Below the pieces are notes generated by a model. It was not told the origin of the DNA. It ran no database searches and saw only the letters and a program-made list of their open reading frames with translations. Of a stretch of 64,000 nt of DNA, positions 10,299-21,643 are shown in pieces. Source of the DNA: Wurfbainia villosa (taxonomy: Eukaryota > Streptophyta > Magnoliopsida > Zingiberales > Zingiberaceae); the NCBI GenBank assembly GCA_025175895.1, contig CM046001.1, positions 23,756,314 to 23,820,313 of the forward strand, written 5' to 3'. A program made the position numbers and the translations under genes. The stretch's first letter is position 1. Every line of letters starts with the position of its first letter.

Positions 10299-12514
10299 TG
10301 TTAGTAATATATGAGAGATGTCCTAAGGCAATCGCCTTATGTATGAACCATTTATATGATAAATGAAGATTCACTATTTGAGTATACATGTTTAATGTAT
10401 TTGATTGGATCTTAAACTCATTTCTTGAATGTCCACGATACGATTCACGGCATGAGAGAATTTGTGATTGGATCACAACTAGTGAGTATCTCTACATGTG
10501 TAATTGTGATGTATCTTATCCTAGTCGATGAATTGATGGATTTGGACACCATCAATTTCGAGACTAGCACGAGGTATACTCCTTGGTGTATCCAAGCGGT
10601 GATTCTCACCTTGGCCGGAGACATAGTGATGTCCGGAGTTAATCGTGGATGCTAGTTATGGTAACTAGTTCATTGGAGTGACCAGTCGTAAGACTTCATA
10701 TGGTTCTCTGCATATATAGATATGTCAATGAAGTTCTTACTGTGGCTTAAGTGTGATGTTCCTTTGACTTGCGGTATTCAAGTCATCTTGATCATGGAGA
10801 CTTATGCTTTGACATCTTAAGCAAACATCTCCGAGGAGATGTGGACCCGGGATGATTGGGTATAAGTCGAAGTGATCGAAGGTGTTTGAATAGCCTATAA
10901 AGGATTCACCACTCCTTGCGAGGAGATGTATACCCATGGCCTCTCGTCGGATTGTTACTAAAGTCTTTGGCCAAAGCATTACATGTTTAGAGTAAGGTAC
11001 TCTTTGATACATGTGGAGTAACTAGAATCCGTAGGACGAGGAAATGATACTTGGGCTAGGTGTGACGTAGTCAGCCTAGTGGGGACTGACACAATAGACC
11101 ATGTCCTGAACCAAGTGGGTATAAGATGAGTGAAGAGAATGGGGCACGATTCATTCGAGCTACTGAAGGGTTTCAGAAATAGTTCTGGATCAACCGTTGA
11201 TCTTTTCGGTTAATTGGGGATCATGATGTACTACTAGGTGCCACTCATGATCGATCTATAATTAATGGTTAATTATAGACGACCAACATAAATCGAGAAC
11301 CTATTTGGTCACACGCACAACGAGTGTAATCCAAAGGATTTAAAACGAGCTTGAGAATGGGATTCTCAGACCGAGAGAAACTATGTTTGGTTGGACCAAA
11401 CATAAAGCGAGCATGAAATTGTTTCAGTCGCAATGGAAGTGTGGATGGGCCGTGTCTTATGAAGACATAATGGATGGACCAAAATGGTTTGGTTCTAATC
11501 CAATGGATGAGAATAAACCAAAGGGTTTGGTTTATTTTAAACGAATGAACCAAAAGTTGGTTCGGTTCGTTTTAACTTAAAATAAACCATCATGGTTTGG
11601 TTTATTTTAACTTATCCTAATGGAGCGGGTTAACGGGCTTTATGGATATGATCCATTAACCATTAAGAGAATTAGTTCTCTATAAAATAGGGCTTAAACC
11701 CTAACCCTAACCCTAATCTAGTTTTGGCCGCCCAACCTAGTTGTCGCCCACCCCTTGAAGGAGTATTCGGCGCCAACACCTTCATTGCCGCCGCCCAGCT
11801 TTTGTGCCGCCGTCCAAGTCCTTGCCGGCGACCAAGCTTCAGCCGGTGAACACTCCGGCGACCCTCCGGTGATCCCCTATAGGTTTGGCATCAAGGTGAG
11901 GCTTTTCTTTCCTTGGTTGGCCAGCGCCTATATCCTCCACCAAGCTGTCCAGTTTTCTGGACAGCTTCTCCTCCTCTCGTCGGAGCGTCGTTTAGACGAC
12001 GGTTAGTGCTCCGACAGCGGCTAACTTACCGGAGATTTGATCTCCGGTAATCCTCTGAGGTGGAGGACGAAGGATTCGTCAATTGGTTGACGAATACCTC
12101 TCCGGAGAAGCGAGTTTTGAGAACTCGTTTTAGGATCCGAATTTGGATTCGGATCGTGATCATCTCTCGATCACGTCGTCTTCAACACGAGGCTAGTAAC
12201 CCGTATGAAGACGAAGCTCGTGACTTAGCGAAGTCATCCCGAGGAGCTCGGCGTGGATACGGATAGAGACGATTCTTACGAGGATCGTTCCGGTTGATGC
12301 CGCTCCCGCTACACATCATACGAAAGGTATAACGTAGATAATTTCTTTTATTGCAAATTTTAATTTACGGTTATGTCTACACTTGTTGTAATAGCATGCG
12401 TGTGTTGTGTGTGTTGTAATAAATATAGATTTATTATTTTTAATTGCTTCCGTTGTGCTCATGTTTACGAAACATGATCGAACACACACACGCCGCGGTG
12501 CCGGAAACCCAACA
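10299..12514 (+). repeat. 5' LTR of element F
   Basis: 2216 bp from TGTTAGTAAT to CCCAACA, closely similar to 17702-19885. It contains TATAAAAT at 11681, followed by a CCCTAA triplet repeat (about 11697-11718) that resembles a telo-box, and GC-rich R/U5 sequence. Short open frames within (for example 12060-12266) recur in the 3' LTR but have no recognised product. Confidence 0.95.
11681..11688 (+). promoter_or_regulatory. TATA box of F 5' LTR
   Basis: TATAAAAT lies in ctctataaaatagggc, and is repeated at 19077-19084 in the 3' LTR. It is the likely start region for the element's RNA. Confidence 0.65.
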
Positions 12515-12515
12515 G

Positions 12516-12527
12516 TGGTATTAGAGC
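12516..12527 (+). other. primer-binding site of element F
   Basis: TGGTATTAGAGC lies one base past the LTR end and matches the plant initiator-tRNA-Met primer site TGGTATCAGAGC with one C-to-T change. Confidence 0.8.
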
Positions 12528-12576
12528 CCAGGTTGTGTTTCGACATAATCGTAAAATAGTTTTGCGATAGTCATAA

Positions 12577-12980
12577 TGTATTTATGGAAATTTTCTAATT
12601 TTGGAAATTTAGAAGTATTTATGGAAAGTTTTCAATTTTGGAAAGTCTAGAAGTATTTATGGAAATCTTCCACTTTTGGAAAGTTGGAAGTATTTATGGA
12701 AATTGATATTTTCCATAAATAAAATATTTGATTAGATTCTGGAAATTTGTTTTCTAATTTAATCATGATTTGATTTGGGAAATCAAATCTTAAATATTTT
12801 ATTTCCATAAGTAGTTTTAATGATTTAGGAAATTGGTTTCCTAAATAGATTTTCCTTAATCAAATAATTCCATGAATAAAATATGTGATTAGATTTGGAA
12901 ATTTGTTTCCTAATTTAATTATGATTTGATTTGGAGAATCAAATCTTAAACATATTTTATTTCCATAAATAGTTATGACA
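12577..12980 (+). repeat. tandem repeats in the F leader
   Basis: Four units of about 38 bp (aagtatttatggaaa core, 12577-12720) are followed by an imperfect tandem duplication with an offset of about 158 bp (12717 and 12875). Each duplicate contains a GATTTGATT/AATCAAATC hairpin. This is noncoding leader between the primer-binding site and gag. Confidence 0.85.
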
Positions 12981-13206
12981 TATAAGGAAATTATATACAT
13001 GACATAATTGTATGTCATGTAATTGCATTAGATGCATAACATTATGTCATGCGTGTCGTGACATGTAGATGTATGCCATGTATGTCATGCCATGTAGATA
13101 ATAGTTATTTGCATGCAAAGAGGATGAGACATAAAACCCTAACTCAATATTAAAGCCTACACCTTCCATTAATATGGTTAGAACCGAGTTACATTTCCTG
13201 TTTGGG

Positions 13207-13623
13207 TTGTTGGACTCACTCCAAGCCCGGCTCGAACCTGAACATGTTCAAATCATTGGAATAGTTTAACTCTAATATGGTAAGAGTCAGAGGTCAATCG
13301 TTAGTTTGGGTTGTTGGACTCACTCCAAGCCTGGCTAATTGGTTGAATGCGCTCTAACCATATTAAAACTATTTCGCGATTAATGGGTCGGCTTTAACTT
13401 GGAGCATCGATTTGTTGGACTCACTCCAAGGTCGATGTGAAGAGAGGTGAAGTTGGGTGCTATGCATATGATGCATACTTGTTAATGTGTTAACAACCCA
13501 ATGTATGTGTAAACATTCAATTAGTTGATAGCACATTGTGATAGTTACATATACATGATATGTAATCGGTATACTTGATACCCACCATCATAGCTAAGAA
13601 TGGCTTGTTGGACTCACTCCAAG
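13207..13623 (+). repeat. four copies of a 19-nt hairpin word in the F leader
   Basis: TTGTTGGACTCACTCCAAG occurs exactly at 13207-13225, 13311-13329, 13412-13430 and 13605-13623, upstream of the gag ATG at 13802. TTGGA and TCCAA inside it are inverted and can form a 5-bp stem with a CTCAC loop. Flanking sequences differ, so only the word is kept. Confidence 0.95.
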
Positions 13624-13801
13624 GTTGTTCTTATCTATGATGGATATCAGCCCATTCGGAGATGGACCTACGATCTCCCGAAGTGATTTTGGGGTTTTTG
13701 AAATTCGAAAAATGAATGGGATTTATAAATGTATATTGATGCATTTTAAAATCATTTTCTCATATATGCTCGTTTTGTATTTCTAGGTCAATAAATTGAT
13801 C

Positions 13802-14959
13802 ATGACGTCTTTGAATTTGCGCACTATTTTGGATTCGAACAAACTGACTGGGCCTAACTTCTTGGACTGGCTTAGAAACCTGAGAATTGTTCTCAAGGCG
13901 GAAAAGCTAGCATATGTCCTTGAAGAGCCTCTTCCTGACCGTCCTAAGGACGATGCAACTCCAGACCAAATGTTGGTCTATCAGAATCATGTGGCAGATT
14001 CTGAGCTGGCGAGTTGCATCATGCTAGCGGCGATGGTACCTGAGCTGCAGAAGCAGCATGAGCATATGGATGCTAACACTATGGTCTTCCATCTTCATGA
14101 GTTGTTCGATGAGCAAGCGAGATCCGAAAGGTTCGAGGTCTCTAGGCTCCTCTTCACTACGAAGATGCAAGAAGGTTCGTCTGTAGTGCAGTTTGTGCTA
14201 AAGATGAATGGGTACATCGAGCGGCTAGCTACCCTCGGTTTTGTGATGGATCATGAGTTAAGTATTGACTTAATTCTGCATTGTTTGCCCAAGAGCTTCT
14301 CACAATTTGTGATGAACTATCGGATGAACAAATTGGAATCCACCATTCCCGAGCTCCTCAATATGTTGAAGACTGTGGAGCCTTCTGTGAAGCATGAGGA
14401 GAAGGCGGTTCTGTTAGTTGATTCCTCAAAGAAAGTTTCTAAGAGGAAGGCAAAAGAACAGAAGAAAGGAAAGAAAAAGGCAAAGAAGGCGGAACCAGCG
14501 CAAAAGGGCACTTGCCATCACTGTGGCAAGGAAGGCCACTGGCGAAGAAACTGCAAGACTTATCTTGAGTCCATGAAGAAGAAGAAGGCATCCGATGCCC
14601 CATCCTCTTCAGGTATCTTCGTTATTGATTGTCATTCTATTTCCTTAGACACTTGGGTATTGGATACTGGGTGTAGCTCACATATATGTAATGACATACA
14701 GGTGCTAAGGAATAGAAGAAGACTTGTCAGAGGGGAGTCAAATTTGCGAGTTGGCAATGGAGCAAAGGTTGCTGCGGTCGCCATCGGAACTTATTTGCTG
14801 AAGCTCCCTAGTGGACTAGTCTTGGAACTGGACAATTGCTATTATGTTCCTTCTCTAATAAAGAACATTGTTTCTATTTCCTGCTTAAATAGAAATGGTT
14901 TTCATTTAACGTTTAGTAACAATTGTTGTTATATAACTTTGAATGGCGTACTTTATTGA
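13802..14959 (+). pseudogene. element F gag and protease
   Basis: An open frame of 385 residues from the first in-frame ATG (13802; a TTG two codons earlier is unlikely to be used). The N-terminal half is a copia capsid domain (WLRNLR, LHELF, LPKSF). A Lys-rich linker leads to a CCHC zinc knuckle (C238, C241, H246, C251; CHHCGKEGHWRRNC), then the aspartic protease motif WVLDTGCSSH with catalytic D288. The product would package element RNA and cut the polyprotein. The frame ends in TGA at 14957-14959, but the following codons read on in the same frame into the pre-integrase region. This looks like a nonsense mutation in a single gag-pol frame, although programmed readthrough cannot be excluded. 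Confidence 0.9.
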
Positions 14960-16165
14960 ACTGGAACTTTGAGTAATGGCATTTATACGTTGGACGTATC
15001 CAGTGACATTTTCAATATCGAAGCGAGCAACACGCGTGCTCGAAAGGATAATCACATAGACTCCTATATGTGGCATTGTCGTCTTGGCCATATAAGCAAG
15101 AAACGCATGTCCGAATTACACCGATGTGGAATTCTGGAATCGTTTGAATTGGATTCATACGATACATGCGAATCATGCTTAAAAGGCAAGATGAATAAGT
15201 TACCTTTTACTGGAAAAGGTGAACGAGTGGGAGAGTTACTAGGTCTAATACATACTGCTGTATGTGGACCTATGTCAACTCAAGCTTTAGGAGGCTATAG
15301 CTACTTCATTACCTTCACCGATGATCACTCACGGTTTGGGTATGTGTTCTTGATGAAACACAAGTCTGAAGCCTTTGAAAGGTTCAAAGAATTCAGAAAT
15401 GAAGTAGAGAAACAACATGACAAAAGTATTAAAATACTTCGATCGGATCGAGGTGGTGAATACTTAAGTCTAGAGTTTCTTGATTATCTAAGAGACAATG
15501 GCATATTGTCTCAATGGACTCCGCCCTATACACCACAGCATAATGGTGTATCTGAGAGGCGTAACCGGACCTTGTTGGACATGGTCAGGTCAATGATGAA
15601 TCATGCGACTCTTCCCAAGTCCTTTGGGGTTATGCACTCGCATACCGCTTACTTTGTTAAATGTAATGCCTACCAAGGTAGTCTCAACTACTCCATACGA
15701 GATATGGAATGGTAAGAAACCTCATGTATCTTACTTGAAGATATGGGGTTGTCTCGCTTATGTGAAGCTGATCAGACGCATAAATTGGATGCTAAGTCCG
15801 ATAAATGTCTATTTATTGGATACCCTAAGGAAACAAGGGGTTACCAATTCTATCATCCTGTGGAACAAAAGGTGTTTGTTTCAAGGCATGCTGTGTTTCT
15901 AGAGAAAGAGTTTCTCTTGCAAGAAATCAGTGGGAGTGTCGTCGAGCTTGAGGAGGCTCGAGAGACTCAAATAGACATTAATGAGATACCTGGTGAAGAA
16001 CAACAGCCGACAACTCATAGTGATGAGCAATCGGCTGGACCTATTGTAACACCACATCTTCGTAGATCTGGTAGAACACGCAATATTCCTGAGAGATATG
16101 GATTTCTCGTAAGTGAATCGAACGACGTGTTACTCATTGATGATGAGGAGCCTACTAGCTTATGA
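14960..16165 (+). pseudogene. element F integrase
   Basis: In the same frame as gag up to about 15650. The pre-integrase domain is present (MWHCRLGH, CESCLKGK). In the DDE core the first catalytic Asp is replaced by Ala (LIHTAVCGP, codon GCT near 15256), while the second Asp (RSDRGGEY) and Glu (GVSERRNRTL) remain. A frameshift near 15650 moves the frame into TPYEIWNGKKP, and another near 15770 moves it into the C-terminal region that ends with the RRSGRTRNIPERY block. The lost Asp alone would abolish strand transfer. Confidence 0.9.
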
Positions 16166-16194
16166 AGAAGTGCCGATAAGTTCAGAAGGGATAA

Positions 16195-17639
16195 GTGGCT
16201 TGGTGCCATGAAGTCGAAATGGATTCCATGTACGAAACCAAGTTTGGAACTTGGTTGACCCACCAAGGCATAAAGCCTATAGGGTGCAAGTGGGTTTTCA
16301 AGAAGAAAACCGACATGGATGGTAATGTGATTACCTATAAGGCTAGATTGGTGGCGAAAGGATATCGCCAAAAACAAGGTGTTGATTATGACGAAACCTA
16401 TTCGCTCAGTAGCTATGCTTAAATCCATTCGGATGCTCCTGGCCATAGCGGCTCATTATGATTATGAGATATGGCAGATGGATGTGAAAACAGCTTTCCT
16501 TAATGGAAACCTGCTCGAGGACGTGTATATGATACAGCCTGAGGGTTTCACATCGGCTGATAAAACCAAGGTATGCAAATTGCGACGATCCATTTATGGA
16601 TCAAGCAAGCATCCAGAGTCGAATATCCATTTTGATGAGACGATCAAAAAGTTTGATTTCTCACAAAATCCGCATTTAACCTTGTGTGTACAAGAAGGTT
16701 AGTGGGAGGCAATGTGTTCTAGTATTGTATGTCGATGACATATTACTTATAGGAAACGATGTGTCAATCTTACATGCTAAGGTTTGGTTATCCAAGACAT
16801 TCTCCATGAAAGACTGGGAGAAGCAACCTACATCCTGGGATTAAGATCTATAGAGATAGATCAAACGGTTGCTTGGTCTTTCGCAGCTACATATATAGAC
16901 CGAGCAAAGAGGTTTAGCATGTCGGAATCCAAGAAAGGTTATCGCCATCGTGCATGGGGTACACCTTTCAAGTCTATGTGTCCGCGCACGTAAGACGAGA
17001 GGATTTGCATGAGTAAGATTCCCTATGCATCCGCAATAGGATCTATCATGTATGCTATGTTATGTACGAGGCCCGATGTATCGTGACGCCCGAGTGTCAC
17101 GAGCAGATACCAATCCGATCCAGAATGGATCATTGGGCACGTTAAGACAATCCTTAAGTACTTGAGAAGAACTAAGGATGTGTTCCTAATATATGGAGAA
17201 GGGACATGGTGATACGCGGTATACTGGATGCCACCTTCCAGACAGACAAGGATGATTCCGTGTCTCACCGATAATGCGGTTCACCTTGAATGGGGCGCAG
17301 TGAGTTGGAAAAGTTCCAAACAAGAGACTATAGCGGATTCTACCACCGAGGCTAATATATATTGCCTTCAAGCAGAAAGGAAGCGGTTTGATCAAGAAGT
17401 TCGCTCATGAACTTGGTGTGATTCCGCCATTGTTGAAGCAATACCGGCTCATCGCGACAACAATGGAGCAATTGCACAAAGTAAAGAGCCAAGGTCTCAT
17501 CAACGATCCAAACATGTGCTTCACGCTATCATCTTATCGAGAGATCATAAGTAGGAACGAAATACAAATCGAGAAAATTCCCACTGAAAGGAACTTAGCG
17601 GATCCTTTGACTAAAGCATTACCTCAAAGTAAGTTTTAG
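16195..17639 (+). pseudogene. element F reverse transcriptase and RNase H
   Basis: The pieces lie in order but in several frames: GCKWVFKKKTDMDG (about 16285), QMDVKTAFLNG (about 16473), the catalytic YVDD codons at 16728-16739, and RNase H with AVSWKSSKQETIADSTTEA (about 17300). The end is KIPTERNLADPLTKALPQ before the stop at 17639. Many indels break the frame (around 16410, 16600-16720, 17070-17230). It closely resembles the RT of element E (24141-25500, minus), so E and F belong to one copia lineage. Confidence 0.85.
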
Positions 17640-17690
17640 GGTCATGTTAGAGCTTATGGTATTGGATACCGTAGCGATTGGCATTAGGCC

Positions 17691-17701
17691 AAGTGGGAGT
17701 C
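17691..17701 (+). other. polypurine tract of element F
   Basis: AAGTGGGAGTC lies directly before the 3' LTR start TGTTAG at 17702. Confidence 0.8.
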
Positions 17702-19885
17702 TGTTAGTAATATATGAGAGATGTCCTAAGGCAATCGCCTTATGTATGAACCATTTATATGATAAATGAAGATTCACTATTCGAGTATACATGTTTAATG
17801 TATTTGATTGATCTTAAACTCATTTATCAATATCCACGATAATCGATTCACAAGATGAGAGAATTTGTGATTGATCACAACTAGTGAGTATCTCTACATG
17901 TGTAATTGTGATGTATCTAATTATCCCTAGTCGATGAATTGATGGATTCGACACCATCAATTCGCCGAGACTAGCACGAGGTATACTCCTTGGTGTATCC
18001 AAGCACCGATTCTCACCGGGCCGAGAGACATTGTGATGTCCGGAGTTAATCGTGGATGCTAGTTATGGTAACTAGTTCATTGGAGTGACCAGCCGTAAGA
18101 CTTCATATGGTTCTCTGCATATATAGATATGTCAATGAAGTTCTTACTGTGGCTTAAGTGAGATGTTCCTTTGACTAGCGGTATTCAAGTCATCTTGATC
18201 ATGGAGACTTATGCTTTGACATCTTAAGCAAACATCTCTAAGGAGATGTGGACCCTGGATGTTTGGGTATAAGTCAAAGTGATCGTAGGTGTTTTAATAT
18301 CCTATAAAGGATTCATCACTCCTTTCAAGTAGATGTATACCCATGGCCTCTCGTCTGATTGTTACTAAAGTCTTTGGCCAAAGCATTACATGTTTAGAGT
18401 AAAGTACTCTTCGATACATGTGGAGTAACTAGAACTGTGAGGACGAGGAAATGATACTTGGGCTAGGTGTGACGAGTCACTTAGTGGGACCGGACACAAT
18501 AGACCATGTCCCAACCAAGTGGGTATAAGATGAGTGAAGGGAATGGGGCACGATTCATTCGAAGCATCAAGGGTTTCGTAAATAGTTCGATCAACCGCTG
18601 ATCTTTTCTTAATTGGGGATCATGATGTACTACTAGGTGCCACTATGATCGATCTATAATTAATGGTTAATTATAGACGGCCAACATAAACCGAGAACCT
18701 ATTTGGTCACACGCACAACGAGTGTAATCCAAAGGATTTAAAACGAGCTTGAGAATGGGATTCTCGCATCGAGAGAAACTATGTTTGGTCGACCAAACAT
18801 AAAGCGAGCATGAAATTGTTTCATGCAATGGAAGCGTGGATGGGCCGTGGTCTTATGAAGACATAATGGATGGACCAAAATGGTTTGGTTCTAATCCAAT
18901 GGATGAGAATAAACCAAAGGGTTTGGTTTATTTTAAACGAATGAACCAAAAGTTGGTTCGGTTCGTTTTAACTTAAAATAAACCATCATGGTTTGGTTTA
19001 TTTTAACTTATCTAAATGGAGCGGGTTAACGGGTTTAATGGATATGATCCATTAACCAATAAGACAATTAATTCTCTATAAAATAGGGCTTAAACCTAAC
19101 CCTAACCCTAATCGCCTAACCGCCACCCTTGAAGGAGTATTCGGCGCCTAACACCTTCATTGCCGCCCAGCCTTTTGTGCCACCGCCCAAGTCCTTGCCG
19201 CAACCAAGCTTCAGCCGTGAACACTCCGCACCCTCCGGTGATCTCCTATAGGTTTGGCATCAAGGTGAGGTTTTTCTTTCCTTGGTTGGCCGGGCGCCTA
19301 TATCTCTCCACCAAGCTGTCCAGTTTTCTGGACAGCTTCTTCTCCTCTCGTCGGAGCGTCGTTTGGACGACGGTTAGTGCTCCGACAGCGGCTAACTTAC
19401 CGGGGATTTGATCTCCGGTAATCCTCTGAGGTGGAGGACGACGGATGCGTCAAACGGTTGACGAATACCTCTCCGGAGAAGCGAGTTTTGAGAACTCATT
19501 TTAGGATCCGAATTTGGATTCGGATCGTGATCATCTCTCGATCACGTCGTCTTCAACACGAGGCTAGTAACCCGTACGAAGACGAAGCTCGTGACTTAGC
19601 GAAGTCATCCCGAGGAGCTCGGCGTGGATACGGATAGAGACGATTCTTACGAGGATCGTTCCGGTTGATGTCGTTCCCGCTACACGTCATACGAAAGGTA
19701 TAACGTAGATAATTTCTTTTATTGCAAATTTTAATTTACGGTTATGTCTACACTTGTTGTAATAGCATGCGTGTGTTGTGTGTGTTGTAATAAATATAGA
19801 TTTATTATTTTTAATTGCTTCCTCTGTGCTCATGTTTACGAAACATGATCGAACACACACACGCCGCGGTGCCGGAAACCCAACA
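17702..19885 (+). repeat. 3' LTR of element F
   Basis: 2184 bp matching the 5' LTR. Differences are mostly short indels and substitutions that cluster at CCGG, CAG and CTG sites. The TATA box is at 19077-19084. It is followed by the agtcc duplication at 19886-19890. Confidence 0.95.
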
Positions 19886-19890
19886 AGTCC

Positions 19891-21148
19891 TTCTCTTGAA
19901 CTCGACTAGTCGAAGAGGTTAGGGAGACCTCGTGTTTGAGGAGTTTAACTTCCTCAACCAGGGTCTCGACCTTGGACTCGGACTTAGCTAACTTTTTATT
20001 TAAAAACTTAATTGTACTATAAAGAGTAGTAATAAGAGACCGACTTACCTTGAGTGTATCTTTTGAACCGGATGCATATCCGTGGCTTGTCTTGAATAGT
20101 GTTTTGTAGTCCGACTCGCCTTCCTCGATTCTCGTTCGCTTCCGACTCCGCCTCCGATTCCACGGTTTAGCCATAAGGACTCGATCATTGTCTTCTTCCT
20201 CGCAGGCTTCTTCCCAAGTAGCGTTGAGTGCCTTTTTATGTTTTGGTGCCTTGCTCTTGAGTTTTGGGCACTCGGACTTAATGTGTCCAAACCTGTTGCA
20301 TTCATAACATCTTATGTTTGAACTTTTAGGCTTACCTTCGTTGGGTCGAGTGACGGCTCGTTTTCGGCCCTTGACTATCCTCCGAACTAGGTTGACTAGT
20401 TCGGCTTCCATTTCCGAGTCGACCTCCGAATCCGACTCATCCTCTTCTTCCTTCGGGGTGGCTTTCTTGCGGTTTTCTTCCTCGAACCTGCAAAAAGTGT
20501 TATACCCTTCTCGGGTTCTGAGTTACACTGCTCATGAAGTTCAAAATCAGAAAAAAGTTCATCTAACCTAAGTTTAGAAAGATCCTTGGAGACCTTGTAG
20601 GCATCGACCATGGATGCCCACAAGGTAGTCCTCAGAAAAGAGTTTAGGACATACCTTATAAGGTCGCGATTTTCGACCTTTTGCCCAATTGCATGTAGGT
20701 TGTTGACTATGTCTTGGACACGGGCGTGGAGTTACGTCGCAGACTCGTGTTCCTGCATTTTTAGGTTATATAGTTTATTGAATAGAAGATCACGCTTACA
20801 TACCTTGGCTTCATCGGTCCCTTCGTGTAGCTCCACCAGTTTTGTCCAAAGATCCTTTGCGCTTATGAAGGGGCCGACGCGATTTAGCTCCTCCTTGGAT
20901 AGGCCGCATTGAAGGATTTGAGTTGCCTTAGCATCGGCTTCGACTTGTCTTTTTGTCGCAATGGTCCATTGGTCATAATCCAAGGATTCACCCACTTTGT
21001 TAGTCGAAAGTGTGAATCCCGTTTGGATTATGATCCACATCTCGATTTTGGTTTTAAGAAAGCATTCCATCCGACCCTTCCAATAACGGAAGTCATCTCC
21101 GTTGTAAAACGGAGGTCGGACGGTGCTAAAACCCTCGAGATGGGCCAT
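19891..21148 (-). pseudogene. C1 gag, N-terminal part with zinc knuckle
   Basis: Translation would start at ATG 21148 (MAHLEGFSTVRPPFYNG), a Sirevirus-like copia gag start, and continue through DFRYWKGRMECFLKT and LQCGLSKEELNR. An in-frame TAA near 20734 replaces the CAA (Gln) found at this place in C2. Frameshifts follow. A later frame (from 20411) holds a CCHC knuckle CYECNRFGHIKSEC (C35, C38, H43, C48) and then a coiled-coil-like stretch, where element F interrupts it. It would form the virus-like particle and bind RNA. Confidence 0.9.
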
Positions 21149-21629
21149 TTGGAAGGAAAACCTTGCACAAAAAAATACAAAAAACACGAAAAAGGGTTCC
21201 AAGACTTCGCCTTGGATTAGTGGTGCGGGAAATAAAAAGAAACAAACGAGAAATAGAAAGTTAAGCAAAGAAATAAGAAACTAAATAAAAAGTAAGTACT
21301 CACAACCTTCGATGTCCCCAAAAGGCTACTAAACGTCGATTTTTGAGGATGAAAACAGCTTGTTACGGGGGTAAACCCCCATAAGAAGTGTAGATCTCTC
21401 AGAGAGCTTCGATTTGGTGGGTAAATCGTTTCGTGAGTCCCCTTGTAGCAAAAGTTATGCTCGTTTGATCGTGAGGTACTCCGAAGGCGATTAGTACTTG
21501 CAAAAAACACAACCAAAAACTATGTACCAAGACTTGGTCTTGGATTAGTAGTGTGGGAGAAATCTTAAAACAATAAATACGAAAAGAAAATTGCTCGATT
21601 GGTGGTTGCACCGAATCTGAGCGCCCCCA

Positions 21630-21641
21630 GCTCTGATACCA
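21630..21641 (-). other. primer-binding site of element C1
   Basis: On the minus strand TGGTATCAGAGC lies two bases past the LTR end, an exact match to the plant initiator-tRNA-Met primer site. Confidence 0.9.
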
Positions 21642-21643
21642 AT

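Larger units (their letters stand above)
10299..19885 (+). mobile_element. copia element F, full length but decayed
   Basis: A 9587-bp plus-strand Ty1/copia element with two LTRs (10299-12514 and 17702-19885), a primer-binding site at 12516, a 1.29-kb leader, gag-protease, integrase and RT/RNase H remnants, a polypurine tract at 17691, and a perfect 5-bp target duplication agtcc (10294-10298 and 19886-19890). It is inserted in gag of element C1. All core domains can be recognised but pol has a stop, several frameshifts and a lost integrase Asp, so it is not autonomous now. Confidence 0.95.

Noticed and set aside
11697..11722. CCCTAA repeats resembling telomere sequence
   Set aside because: Only three units within the F LTR just after the TATA box, and present in both LTRs; more likely a telo-box-like promoter motif than an interstitial telomere.
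13207..13623. Possible CRISPR-like array from spaced exact repeats
   Set aside because: Repeats are too few, spacing is irregular (about 80 and 175 bases) and the context is a plant retrotransposon leader.
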